Positions 36,635-45,702 of a stretch of DNA of 64,000 nucleotides are shown here, in pieces. The notes beneath the pieces were generated by a model that saw only the letters and a program-made list of their open reading frames with translations, ran no database searches and had not been told where the DNA came from. The position numbers were made by a program, and so were the translations under genes. Each line of letters starts with the position of its first letter. Positions within the stretch are counted from its first letter, which is position 1. This DNA is from Parasphingorhabdus litoris DSM 22379. Its GTDB lineage: Bacteria > Pseudomonadota > Alphaproteobacteria > Sphingomonadales > Sphingomonadaceae. The DNA lies in contig NZ_CP086727.1 of the NCBI RefSeq assembly GCF_020906275.1, positions 868,001 through 932,000 on the forward strand, written 5' to 3'.

Positions 36635-38167
36635 ATGTTGAATAAGCAAATTCGTTCTGTACTTTTCGCTGGTGTTGCAGCGATTGCGGTGACCGCTTGT
36701 GGTGCCGATGATGTCGCATCGCCGGGTGAAGGTGTTGTGATCGTTCCACCAACCCCGACGCCCACACCTACGCCGACACCAACCCCCACGCCGACCCCTA
36801 CACCAACTGGTCCGGCTGCTGATTGTCCAACGGGTACAGCCAATGTGGGGACGATCAACACCAACAATAATCAGGAATTGCGTAACTGCCAACTTTCTGG
36901 CGTCATCACCGGCAATCTGGTGCTCCCCGCGCGCGATGGTACTATCTATTCGTTGAACGGAGCCGTTGAGGTTGGAGTTGATGGCGGCGCGACTGGGGTT
37001 CTGACGGTTGAACCGGGCGTGGTGATGTTTGGTTCCTCCGGCGGCGACTTCCTATATGTCAATCGAGGGTCTCAGATATTCGCCGAGGGCACGGCATCAG
37101 AGCCTATCATCATGACCTCGCGTCAAAATATCGAAGGCGCAAATAACGAGAACAGCATCGGTCAATGGGGCGGTGTAGTGATTCTAGGACGGGCTCCTAT
37201 TTCTGATTGTGCAACGGGTGGGGCATCCAACCCAGGCGGCGCCCGGACGGATTGTGAGGCCATCGTAGAAGGGCCGATCAACCGGCTTTATGGCGGCACA
37301 CAACCAAATGATTCAAGCGGCAGAATGTCTTATATTCAGGTCCGCTATCCCGGCTTCGAAATCTCTCCCGGCAATGAGCTGAACGGGATTACAATGGCCG
37401 GTATCGGTAGCGGCACATTCTTCCAGAATATTCAGGTGCACAACAGCTCTGATGACGGCGTCGAGTGGTTCGGTGGCCGCGTGAACGGTAAGAATATAGC
37501 GTTGACCGGCAATGATGATGATTCGGTCGACTCTGACTCCGGCTACAAGGGCAACAACCAATTTGTACTGGTCGTGCAACGCGCTGGTGGCGGGGATCAC
37601 GTCATGGAAGCGGATTCCAACGGCGATGAAGACGCAGAACCGCGTCAGGATCACAAACTGGCCAACGTAACGTTTGTGTCCAGTGGTCAGGATCACGTCA
37701 TCCTGCTGCGTGGTGGTGGTGATTACGCCTTCTATAACAGCGTATTTAACAGCCCGGCCGCTTGTATCGATATCGATAGTGCGACCACCATCCAGGCCGC
37801 GGGCGCTGCACCCGATGAAAATGGTCCTCCGGTATTTGAATCGTTGTTCATGAGCTGTGCCACATCATTTGTGGATGATAGCAACATAACCGTGGCGCAA
37901 ATCGAGACCCTGTTCAATGCCGGTACCAACAATACCGCATCTGGCACCTCCACATTAGCCAGCGGTGGCGGTTCTTCAGCCCTGGCTGCATTTATCAACG
38001 GCGCCAACGAGAATGCTGTGACCCCGTTTGCGGTCAGCGGCGTGGACGCTTTCTTCGAAGACGCGGCTTATATCGGCGCAGTCCAAGATGCGAACGACAC
38101 TCGTTTCCAGGGCTGGACATGTGGTCTCTATGCCGATGACTGCGCGACCGCTCCAACAATTGGTTGA
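36635..38167 (+). CDS. Lipoprotein with (Pro-Thr)10 linker, beta-helix-like
   Basis: A 510-residue protein. The signal peptide ends AIAVTAC with Cys22 as lipidation site, followed by a short acidic stretch and ten consecutive Pro-Thr units (39-58). The rest is rich in short strands, Gly and Asn, with GGDFLYVNRGSQIFAEGTA, HNSSDDGVEWFGGRVNG and an Asp-rich GNDDDSVDSDSGY, and looks like a parallel beta-helix with possible calcium sites. Four or more cysteines could pair. I do not recognise a function. It sits between two terminators, just upstream of a TonB-dependent receptor and the type II secretion operon, which makes it a candidate secreted or surface-displayed partner. Confidence 0.8.
   Translation: MLNKQIRSVLFAGVAAIAVTACGADDVASPGEGVVIVPPTPTPTPTPTPTPTPTPTPTGPAADCPTGTANVGTINTNNNQELRNCQLSGVITGNLVLPARDGTIYSLNGAVEVGVDGGATGVLTVEPGVVMFGSSGGDFLYVNRGSQIFAEGTASEPIIMTSRQNIEGANNENSIGQWGGVVILGRAPISDCATGGASNPGGARTDCEAIVEGPINRLYGGTQPNDSSGRMSYIQVRYPGFEISPGNELNGITMAGIGSGTFFQNIQVHNSSDDGVEWFGGRVNGKNIALTGNDDDSVDSDSGYKGNNQFVLVVQRAGGGDHVMEADSNGDEDAEPRQDHKLANVTFVSSGQDHVILLRGGGDYAFYNSVFNSPAACIDIDSATTIQAAGAAPDENGPPVFESLFMSCATSFVDDSNITVAQIETLFNAGTNNTASGTSTLASGGGSSALAAFINGANENAVTPFAVSGVDAFFEDAAYIGAVQDANDTRFQGWTCGLYADDCATAPTIG
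36749..36808 (+). repeat. Pro-Thr codon repeat
   Basis: Ten consecutive Pro-Thr codon pairs with varied third bases, so the repeat is kept at the protein rather than the DNA level. Such linkers usually hold a domain away from a membrane anchor. Confidence 0.9.
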
Positions 38168-38183
38168 TTGAAAACATAGTGTT

Positions 38184-38219
38184 GGGATGGCGGCTCGCAC
38201 AGTCGCCATCCCCTTTTTT
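38184..38219 (+). terminator. Rho-independent terminator between lipoprotein and TonB receptor genes
   Basis: Perfect nine-base stem GGGATGGCG/CGCCATCCC with an 11-base loop and a run of six T. It ends 24 bases before the receptor ATG, so receptor expression depends on read-through or a promoter inside this short gap. Confidence 0.85.
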
Positions 38220-38242
38220 GAGTTATAAAAAGGAATAATCCG

Positions 38243-40957
38243 ATGACGAAGCGGGCATCTTTGGTCACCAGTCTATTTTTGAGCACAGCGCTGTTTTCGC
38301 CTGCTGCATTGGCCCAGGCAACTGCCGACAGCGCGGCGGCCCAGCCCGACCAGGCCGACGGGACTCCGGATGGAGAACCGTTGCCGGATGAGGATGTTGA
38401 TATCTCCGCGCCCGGCGGAGATTTTAGCGGCGAAATCATTGTTCGTGGACGGTTCATCCCTAATCCGATCCGCGCAACTTCCGAAGTTGTGTCCGTTCTG
38501 GGTGAGGAAGAAATTGCCCGTGCAGCAGATGGCGATATTGCCGGTTCGCTTCAGCGGGTAACCGGTCTCAGCGTTGTCGGTGGCCGTTTTGTTTTCGTTC
38601 GCGGTCTGGGTGAGCGCTATTCTCTGGCGCTGCTCAATGGCCTGCCATTGCCTTCTCCCGAACCCCTGCGACGTGTGGTGCCGCTGGATATTTTTCCGAC
38701 CAGTGTAATTGCTTCGACCGTGGTTCAGAAAAGCTACTCGGTAAACTATCCCGGTGAATTCGGTGGCGGTGTGATCAATCTGACCACAAAGTCGACGCCG
38801 GAAGAACCCTTCCTGAAAATAAGTGCGGGCATCAGCGGGGATACTGAGACTACCGGAAATCTGGGTTATACCTACGACGGCTCTGACCTCGACATTCTCG
38901 GTTATGACAGCGGCGTTCGGGATATCCCGGATGGTTTGGCTCGTGCGATAGACCAGAATGTTCCCATCTCGGTCGGTCCAAACTTCACGAGCGAAGACTT
39001 GCAAAGTTTCGCCGCTAGCCTGAATAATGCGCAAACCTCTCTAATCCAGCGTAACAATGATATCCCCGCGAATTTCTCGGCCGAGATTACTGGCGGAACG
39101 ACCCTTGATCTGGGGGATACATTTTTGGGGATCATTGCCACAGCCGGATATGAAAATAGCTGGCGGACACGCGGCGGTTTGCAGCAAACGTCGCAAGGTA
39201 TTGTCAATATCGATGGTACGGATGGCTTGCGCCCCGACCAGAATTTCAACTTCCTGACAACCGAGAATCGGATAATCGTCAATGGCCTGCTGGCTCTGTC
39301 GGCGGAAATTGGCGAGCACAAGCTGCGTCTGACCAATCTCTACATTCACGACACGGTCAAAGATGCTAACATCAAGCAGGGCATTGATGCGATTAACGTC
39401 GACGAAGAAACTCTGCTTAACCAAGGGCGGACCAGCTGGTTTGAACGGCAACTCTACACCACGCAATTTGTCGGCGAGTTCAAGTTTGATGAATTTTCCG
39501 TCGATCTGCGCGGCAGTTATGCCAATTCAAAACGCGACGCGCCTTATGAGCGCACATATAGCTATGCTTTCGACCGGCTTCTCGCGAATGACTTTGTCAA
39601 CGATCTGACCTCGCCCGGCGAATCCGCACGTGTTCGATTCAGTAATCTAAATGATGACGTCTATGGTGCTGGCATTGACTTTGGATATGAAACCAACATC
39701 GGCGTACCGGTCAACCTGACGGCGGGCTACAGCTACTATCTCAATGATCGTAATGCAGAGCGTAGGGACTTCCGTTTTGTTCCCGCAAACGGATTACCGG
39801 TTCCGTTTGATCAGCAGCGGATTGATTTCCTGCTGTCCGATTTCAACGTGTTCACACAGAATATCGAGCTACGCGAAGTGGCAACCCAGCTGTCGGTTCC
39901 CGCGTACACTGCCGAATTGGAAATCCATGCTGGCTATGGTCAGATTGATGCCGAATTGGCCGATGGGCTGCGTTTGAATGTCGGCGTACGATATGAAGAC
40001 GCTCAACAGGAAGTATCGCCAATCACATTGACTGGCAGCCAAGCGGCCGTTGCAACCGGTCTGGACAATGATTACTGGCTTCCCGCCGGAACGCTGACCT
40101 GGAATTTTGCGGATGATATGCAATTCCGGTTGGCGGCATCTAAAACAGTTGCGCGGCCGCAATTCCGTGAATTGGCACCGCAACAATTTCTCGATCTGGA
40201 GACTGACCGAACCTTCATCGGTAACCCGCTGCTGCAAGACAGTGAGCTGATCAATCTGGAAGGCCGGTTCGAATATTATATCGGCCGCGGCGAGCGGATC
40301 ACATTGGCCGGTTTTTACAAGGATATCGACAATCCGATTGAAAATGTCGCCTTCGTTCAAGGCGGGGGAACTTTGTTCACTGGTTTCTCCAACGCGCCCA
40401 ATGCAAAGCTCTATGGCGCAGAAGTCGAGCTGGTTAAATATTTCCCGCTAGATACCGTATTTGGCGGCGAGTTTTTTGAAGATCGCCGTTTGCTCCTTGC
40501 TGCAAATTACACCTACACCAAATCGGAAATAAATGTTGCCGATGGTGATACAGCGATCAACCCGGTGACTCTGCAACCTACCAGTGCGTCGAACCTGTTT
40601 GACGATGGTGATCGTCTGACGGGGCAGTCGAGACATGTCGCCAACCTGCAATTCGGTATGGAAGCAGAAGAAGGCCTTTCACAGCAGACGATTTTGGTGA
40701 CCTATAACAGTCCGCGCGTTACCGCTCGCGGGCCGCAGGACCAGCCGGACCTCATCGAACGTACGGGTTGGCAGTTGGATTTTGTCATGCGGGAACAACT
40801 CCAAATTGCAGGTCAGGAGTTTGAGTTGAAATTTGAAGCGCGTAACATTCTGGGCACGGATTATCGCGAATCTCAAACTTTGAACAATACGCGCATCATC
40901 AATAACGGTTATGATATCGGAACACGCTTTTCGATGAGCATTGGTATCAACTTCTGA
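38243..40957 (+). CDS. TonB-dependent outer-membrane receptor
   Basis: A 904-residue receptor. Signal peptide 1-25 (ending AALAQ), an acidic Pro/Asp/Gly-rich stretch, a TonB-box-like GEIIVRG, a plug domain (SVLGEEEIARAADGDIAGSLQRVTG and FVRGLGERYSLALLNGLPLPSPEPLRRVVPLD), then a 22-strand barrel ending in the terminal aromatic FSMSIGINF. It would import or move a ligand across the outer membrane using TonB energy. No metabolic genes or regulator are beside it; instead it lies between the PT-linker lipoprotein and gspC. Its ligand is unknown. Confidence 0.92.
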   Translation: MTKRASLVTSLFLSTALFSPAALAQATADSAAAQPDQADGTPDGEPLPDEDVDISAPGGDFSGEIIVRGRFIPNPIRATSEVVSVLGEEEIARAADGDIAGSLQRVTGLSVVGGRFVFVRGLGERYSLALLNGLPLPSPEPLRRVVPLDIFPTSVIASTVVQKSYSVNYPGEFGGGVINLTTKSTPEEPFLKISAGISGDTETTGNLGYTYDGSDLDILGYDSGVRDIPDGLARAIDQNVPISVGPNFTSEDLQSFAASLNNAQTSLIQRNNDIPANFSAEITGGTTLDLGDTFLGIIATAGYENSWRTRGGLQQTSQGIVNIDGTDGLRPDQNFNFLTTENRIIVNGLLALSAEIGEHKLRLTNLYIHDTVKDANIKQGIDAINVDEETLLNQGRTSWFERQLYTTQFVGEFKFDEFSVDLRGSYANSKRDAPYERTYSYAFDRLLANDFVNDLTSPGESARVRFSNLNDDVYGAGIDFGYETNIGVPVNLTAGYSYYLNDRNAERRDFRFVPANGLPVPFDQQRIDFLLSDFNVFTQNIELREVATQLSVPAYTAELEIHAGYGQIDAELADGLRLNVGVRYEDAQQEVSPITLTGSQAAVATGLDNDYWLPAGTLTWNFADDMQFRLAASKTVARPQFRELAPQQFLDLETDRTFIGNPLLQDSELINLEGRFEYYIGRGERITLAGFYKDIDNPIENVAFVQGGGTLFTGFSNAPNAKLYGAEVELVKYFPLDTVFGGEFFEDRRLLLAANYTYTKSEINVADGDTAINPVTLQPTSASNLFDDGDRLTGQSRHVANLQFGMEAEEGLSQQTILVTYNSPRVTARGPQDQPDLIERTGWQLDFVMREQLQIAGQEFELKFEARNILGTDYRESQTLNNTRIINNGYDIGTRFSMSIGINF

Positions 40958-41075
40958 TCATTGGATTTTGTTACTTAATCGCTGAAAAGAGCCACTGACA
41001 GGGCGGTGTAATTTTTCTGTCATCAATGAGTCGCAGGTTGGTCACCAAATCGTTATAGCAACTCTGGGAAGCAGA

Positions 41076-41936
41076 GTGCGGGGATTCGTGGTTATTCAAT
41101 CTTCTAACCAATTTTTGGTAAAGGGCCGGGCGCTAACCATGCCGGGCCTTTATCCGGTTTTACTGGGCATATTGGCAGTTTTGCTGGTGATACAAGCGAT
41201 CAGACTGATCTGGTTGTTCGTCACGCCCTTGGGACCGGTGGGGGATTGGCAAGCGCGGGAGGTGCAGATTTTGTCACCGCAATCGCGTTTGTCGCTGTTT
41301 AACAGTTTCGATCCATTTTACCGCAAAGGCCCGGCGACCACCGCCAATGTCGTCACTTCGCTGCAACTCACCCTGTTCGGCATTAGAATGAATGAGGGCT
41401 CCGGCCTGGGATCAGCCATATTGGCTGGGCCAGATGGTGTCCAACAAAGCTATGCCGTGGGTGAGGAGATCATGTCTGGTGTAAAACTGGATGTCGTCAA
41501 CTTTGATCATGTTGTAATTGATCGCGGTGGCACCAGAGAGAGTCTGTATCTGGATCAATCGATACCAGCGCAAACGGTCGGCGGTGAGGATGCAGAAACA
41601 TCTCAACCAGCCGGATTGCAGACTCCATCACGGGAAAGCCCACTTGGGCAAGCTCCGGCGGCGGCAGTGATTGCCAATGCCGTTGATCTGGCACCGCGCA
41701 GCGCGGATGGCAAGGTGACGGGCATTGTCGTGTCACCTCGCGGTGATGGTGACTTGTTTCGGGCGGCCGGTTTCATGGATGGCGATATCATCGTTTCGGT
41801 CAACGGGCAGCCAATCTCGTCGGCCAGTGATATCGCGGCTTTGAAAAACCAGCTTGCACCGGGTGGCCGGGTCTCTGTTGAAGTAGAGCGTGGTGCCGAT
41901 ACTGTTCCCATAGCGATTAATATGGGAACAGAATGA
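41076..41936 (+). CDS. gspC: Type II secretion protein GspC
   Basis: A 286-residue bitopic inner-membrane protein linking the inner platform to the secretin. One membrane helix (about 25-48), a homology region in the middle (about 90-155) and a C-terminal PDZ domain (about 205-285, VSPRGDGDLFRAAGFMDGD, VNGQPISSASD). The start is uncertain: GTG 41076 or ATG 41139 immediately before the helix. Its stop overlaps the gspD start by four bases. Confidence 0.87.
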   Translation: MRGFVVIQSSNQFLVKGRALTMPGLYPVLLGILAVLLVIQAIRLIWLFVTPLGPVGDWQAREVQILSPQSRLSLFNSFDPFYRKGPATTANVVTSLQLTLFGIRMNEGSGLGSAILAGPDGVQQSYAVGEEIMSGVKLDVVNFDHVVIDRGGTRESLYLDQSIPAQTVGGEDAETSQPAGLQTPSRESPLGQAPAAAVIANAVDLAPRSADGKVTGIVVSPRGDGDLFRAAGFMDGDIIVSVNGQPISSASDIAALKNQLAPGGRVSVEVERGADTVPIAINMGTE

Positions 41937-44137
41937 TGAAGCACATACTTACAAAAATGGCGGCCAAATGGTCGGTATCGCTGGCGGTTCTTGGGCCTTT
42001 GGCCATTGCGCCCGCTTTTGCGCAGCATAGCCTGAACGTGCGCGATGCAGATATCCGCGCCTTTGTGCAGGATGCGGCCCGGGTCACCGGCCGTACCTTC
42101 ATCGTCGATAGTCGGGTGCAGGGTAAAGTGTCTGTTGTGACGGACCGGCCACTATCCCGGTCCGAATATTTTGAAATTTTCTTGTCGACGTTGCGGGCCA
42201 ATAATCTGGTGGCCATTCCAACCACGCGCGGGGCTTATCGTATTCAGCCTGCCGATGGTGCAGCGACGCAGCCGACACGTATCGGAACGCGGCAATCCGC
42301 GGCCAATCAGTTTGTCACTGAAGTCGTCCGACTGAAATCTATTGAAGCAACCGCTGCCCTGGAAACACTACGCCCACTCATCAGTAAGCAAGGCGCGATT
42401 ACCGCCAATCGTAACGCCAACAGTCTGGTGATCGTCGATTATGCAGACAATATTCGCCGTGTTCGCGCGCTTGTCGCCAAGATCGATAAAGATAGCGCTG
42501 CATCGACAATCGTGAATCTTAGAAATGCGGGCGCGCGTGAAATCGCAACCTCGTTGCAGGCACTGGCTCAACAGGGTGGGGACGGAACGATTGCACCGGT
42601 CACGGTTGTCCCGATTGATAGTAGCAATAGTATTGCTCTGCGCGGCGACCCGGGCGCGGTGACCAAATTTGCGCAGATGGCGCGGGAACTCGACCAGCGC
42701 GCAGAATCCGGCACGGAAATCCGGGTCCATCAACTGGACTATGCGAATGCGGAACAGCTGCTACCCGTGATTGAACAACTAATGGGGCAGGGCAGCGCCG
42801 GATCTCCAGCCACTGCTCCTTCATCCGTTGCGCCCGCGTCCGGAACAAACGGCGGTAACGGAGGTTCGACGCCTGCGGTCACGCCGATATCGACGGGCGG
42901 TAGTTCTGGCAATGGTATATCCCGTCACGGCCCGGCCGTTGTCACGCGTTATGAAGGCACAAATGCCATCATTGTTGCCGCCAATCCCGATGTACAGCGT
43001 ATGGTTGGCGAATTAATCCGGCAGCTTGATACGCGTCAGGAGCAAGTCTCGGTCGAAGCGATTATCGTTGAAATTTCGGACTCGCTGGCCCGCGAACTCG
43101 GTATCCAGTTCCTTATCGGCGGCAAGGACACGCCGTTTGCGGTCACCAATTTCTCTAACGCAGGTCCGAATATTGTTGATATTGCGGGAGGCCTGCTGGC
43201 CGACCAATTTGATACCACGACGACCACAACAACTGATACGGCAACGACGACCACGACAAATAGCGCAGTGGGTGACAAGTTACTCGAAAATGCGGCTGAT
43301 GCGATATTGGGGGCGCGTGGATCGTTTACTGGATTTGCAACCTCGTTAGGCGGCGATACGATTTTGGGGACGATCATCAATGCCGTTCAGCGGGATTCCG
43401 ATTCCAACCTGCTGTCCACGCCATCCCTGACGGTGAACAATAATCTGAAAGGCAGCATCCTTTTCGGTCAGGAAATTCCGGTTTCGACCGGCGAAGCCTT
43501 GTCCGACAATTTCGACAATGCTTTCCGCACGATCCAACGCCAGAATGTCGGTATCGAGCTGGAAGTTACACCGCAAATCAATGCGGGCGACGAGGTTCGG
43601 CTGGAACTGCGTCAGGAGGTTAGCTCGATTGCTGGTCCGGTGTCAGACGATTTCAACGAACTGATCATCAACAAGCGCGAAATTCAGACCACTGTTACCG
43701 TTGGTGATGGTGAGATTATCGCTCTAGGCGGTTTGCTTGACGATAATGAGCGCCGCACAATCGAGAAAATCCCGTTTTTGGGGGACATTCCTCTGATAGG
43801 CGAGCTGTTCAAGTCGCGAGGCAGGGAACGGGTTAAAACCAATTTGATGGTCTTTATCCGGCCGAAAATAATGCGCAGTCGCTCGGATGCCAGAGCCTTT
43901 TCGGCGCGGCGCTATGGCTATATTCGCAACCGGCAGCTTCGCCGTGATCCGGAACTCGAACCATCATTGGATGTGCTTGTCCGCGACTATATGGGCGCTG
44001 TGCCTCCTGCCGCCGAAACACAGCCAGGGGATCAGATTATTTATGCGCCCGGCGCTGTCGCTGCTCCGCAAAATAGCGGTGCCGTCCAGCCTGTGCCCGT
44101 TTCACCCAGCAATACCGATGCGGAGAAGGATGACTGA
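41933..44137 (+). CDS. gspD: Type II secretion secretin GspD
   Basis: A 734-residue outer-membrane channel protein. Signal peptide about 1-30 (ending PAFAQ), N0 domain LNVRDADIRAFVQDAARVTG, repeated N1-N3 domains with a Gly/Ser/Thr-rich insert (about 280-325), a Thr/Asp-rich insert near 425-445, and the secretin core: NLLSTPSLTVNNN, LFGQEIPVSTG, NVGIELEVTPQIN and GEIIALGGLLDD. The C-terminal 60 residues are a charged/proline-rich extension that may contact a pilotin, which I do not see here. One base overlap with gspE. Confidence 0.95.
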   Translation: MMKHILTKMAAKWSVSLAVLGPLAIAPAFAQHSLNVRDADIRAFVQDAARVTGRTFIVDSRVQGKVSVVTDRPLSRSEYFEIFLSTLRANNLVAIPTTRGAYRIQPADGAATQPTRIGTRQSAANQFVTEVVRLKSIEATAALETLRPLISKQGAITANRNANSLVIVDYADNIRRVRALVAKIDKDSAASTIVNLRNAGAREIATSLQALAQQGGDGTIAPVTVVPIDSSNSIALRGDPGAVTKFAQMARELDQRAESGTEIRVHQLDYANAEQLLPVIEQLMGQGSAGSPATAPSSVAPASGTNGGNGGSTPAVTPISTGGSSGNGISRHGPAVVTRYEGTNAIIVAANPDVQRMVGELIRQLDTRQEQVSVEAIIVEISDSLARELGIQFLIGGKDTPFAVTNFSNAGPNIVDIAGGLLADQFDTTTTTTTDTATTTTTNSAVGDKLLENAADAILGARGSFTGFATSLGGDTILGTIINAVQRDSDSNLLSTPSLTVNNNLKGSILFGQEIPVSTGEALSDNFDNAFRTIQRQNVGIELEVTPQINAGDEVRLELRQEVSSIAGPVSDDFNELIINKREIQTTVTVGDGEIIALGGLLDDNERRTIEKIPFLGDIPLIGELFKSRGRERVKTNLMVFIRPKIMRSRSDARAFSARRYGYIRNRQLRRDPELEPSLDVLVRDYMGAVPPAAETQPGDQIIYAPGAVAAPQNSGAVQPVPVSPSNTDAEKDD

Positions 44138-45702
44138 TGAAAATCGCGAAGGGAACAGATGCAGAAGTTTCCGGCGATAATGACAAGCCTGTGAGCGAAG
44201 AACTGGCGTCTTCGCCCCTGGTAGATATTCCCTATGCTTTTGCGCGCGATCACGGTGTGTTGTTGATGCGCAGCGATGGCGAACGTCTGTCGGTTGCCAT
44301 GCGAGAGGGGGCCGATCCACAGGCCCTGCTGGAACTGCGCCGCTATCTTGCCATGCCTTTTGATGTTGATCTGGTATCTCCAGAGGATTTTGAACGGTCT
44401 TTGTCCGATCATTATGCAATGGATGGCAGTGCCGCTGCTATGGCCGGTGACATGAGCCTCAGCAATGATGCGCTTGATGATATTGCTGGCGATATTCCAA
44501 GTGCCGAAGACTTGCTCGACAGCGCGGATGATGCGCCGACCATCCGGTTGATCAATGGAATCATCGCGGAAGCCGCGCGCCAGGGGGCTTCGGACATCCA
44601 CATCGAGCCCTATGAAACTGGCTTGGTGGTGCGGATGCGTGTCGATGGCGTATTGCAGGAAAAACTGCGCATGCCACCGCATGTCGCCTCTGTCATCGTC
44701 AACCGGATCAAGGTCATGGCGCGGCTTGATATTGCCGAACGGCGTATCCCGCAGGATGGCAGGATCAGCCTGACTCTGGCTGGAAAACTTCTGGATGTGC
44801 GTGTTTCTACTTTGCCCAATCGTGCCAATGAGCGTGTCGTTATGCGCATATTGGACAAGGAGAGCGCGTCGATATCGCTGGACCTGCTCGGCATGTCCGA
44901 AACAACGCATGAAATTCTGACCGAAGTCTTGGCCGAACCCAATGGTATCATTCTCGTTACTGGGCCCACCGGTTCGGGTAAAACGACAAGCCTCTATGCC
45001 GGCCTGAAACAGTTGAACGATGGCAGCCGGAATATCCTGACCGTCGAAGACCCGGTGGAATATGCGATTGAAGGCATTGGTCAGACGCAGGTTAACTCCA
45101 AAGTTGGTCTGACCTTCGCCGCTGGATTGCGGGCGATCTTGCGTCAGGATCCTGACGTCGTGATGGTCGGGGAAATTCGTGACCGGGAGACGGCGGAAAT
45201 CGCCGTACAGGCGTCGCTGACCGGGCATTTGGTGCTGTCCACCGTCCATACCAATGACGCGGTCGGCGCGATTACGCGGATGCGAGATATGAAGGTCGAA
45301 CCGTTTTTGCTTGCCTCTACCCTGCGGGCCGTCATCGCTCAGCGGCTGGTGCGCAAACTTTGCCCGCATTGCCGCGTCCCGATACAGGCGGACGGCAGTC
45401 TTGCTTCCTTGCTGGGCTTTGACAATGGTACCGTGGTGTATCGGGAAGTGGGCTGTGACGAATGTAATCACACCGGCTTTCAGGGCCGAATTGGTGTCTT
45501 CGAGGCAATCCGCGTCGATGAAACCATCCGCAAATTGATCAATGATGGCGGCGATGAAGCGCGTATTGCGGCCCATGCGTTTCTGAAAAAGCCCAATCTC
45601 GGTTCAGCAGCACGTGCACTGGTCCGTGAAGGCTTGACCACCGCGGAAGAAGGCATTCGTATCTCCCGCCGCGAAGTTCTGGACGAACAGATCGATGCCT
45701 GA
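44137..45702 (+). CDS. gspE: Type II secretion ATPase GspE
   Basis: A 521-residue cytoplasmic ATPase that powers pseudopilus assembly. N-terminal N1E domain, then the RecA-like core with Walker A GPTGSGKTTSL, Asp box ILTVEDPVEYAIEGIGQTQ, Walker B ILRQDPDVVMVGEIRDRETA and His box GHLVLSTVHTNDA. The tetracysteine zinc site CPHC...CDEC is present (about 409-448). The gene overlaps gspF by eight bases. It is full length for the family. Confidence 0.97.
   Translation: MKIAKGTDAEVSGDNDKPVSEELASSPLVDIPYAFARDHGVLLMRSDGERLSVAMREGADPQALLELRRYLAMPFDVDLVSPEDFERSLSDHYAMDGSAAAMAGDMSLSNDALDDIAGDIPSAEDLLDSADDAPTIRLINGIIAEAARQGASDIHIEPYETGLVVRMRVDGVLQEKLRMPPHVASVIVNRIKVMARLDIAERRIPQDGRISLTLAGKLLDVRVSTLPNRANERVVMRILDKESASISLDLLGMSETTHEILTEVLAEPNGIILVTGPTGSGKTTSLYAGLKQLNDGSRNILTVEDPVEYAIEGIGQTQVNSKVGLTFAAGLRAILRQDPDVVMVGEIRDRETAEIAVQASLTGHLVLSTVHTNDAVGAITRMRDMKVEPFLLASTLRAVIAQRLVRKLCPHCRVPIQADGSLASLLGFDNGTVVYREVGCDECNHTGFQGRIGVFEAIRVDETIRKLINDGGDEARIAAHAFLKKPNLGSAARALVREGLTTAEEGIRISRREVLDEQIDA

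Noticed and set aside
40997..41023. TGACAG...CTGTCA hairpin after the TonB receptor as a terminator
   Set aside because: The T-run is inside the loop, not after the stem, so it does not have terminator form.
44041..45576. 511-codon minus-strand open frame opposite gspE
   Set aside because: It is the antisense shadow of a clearly coding GspE frame and shows no recognisable domain.
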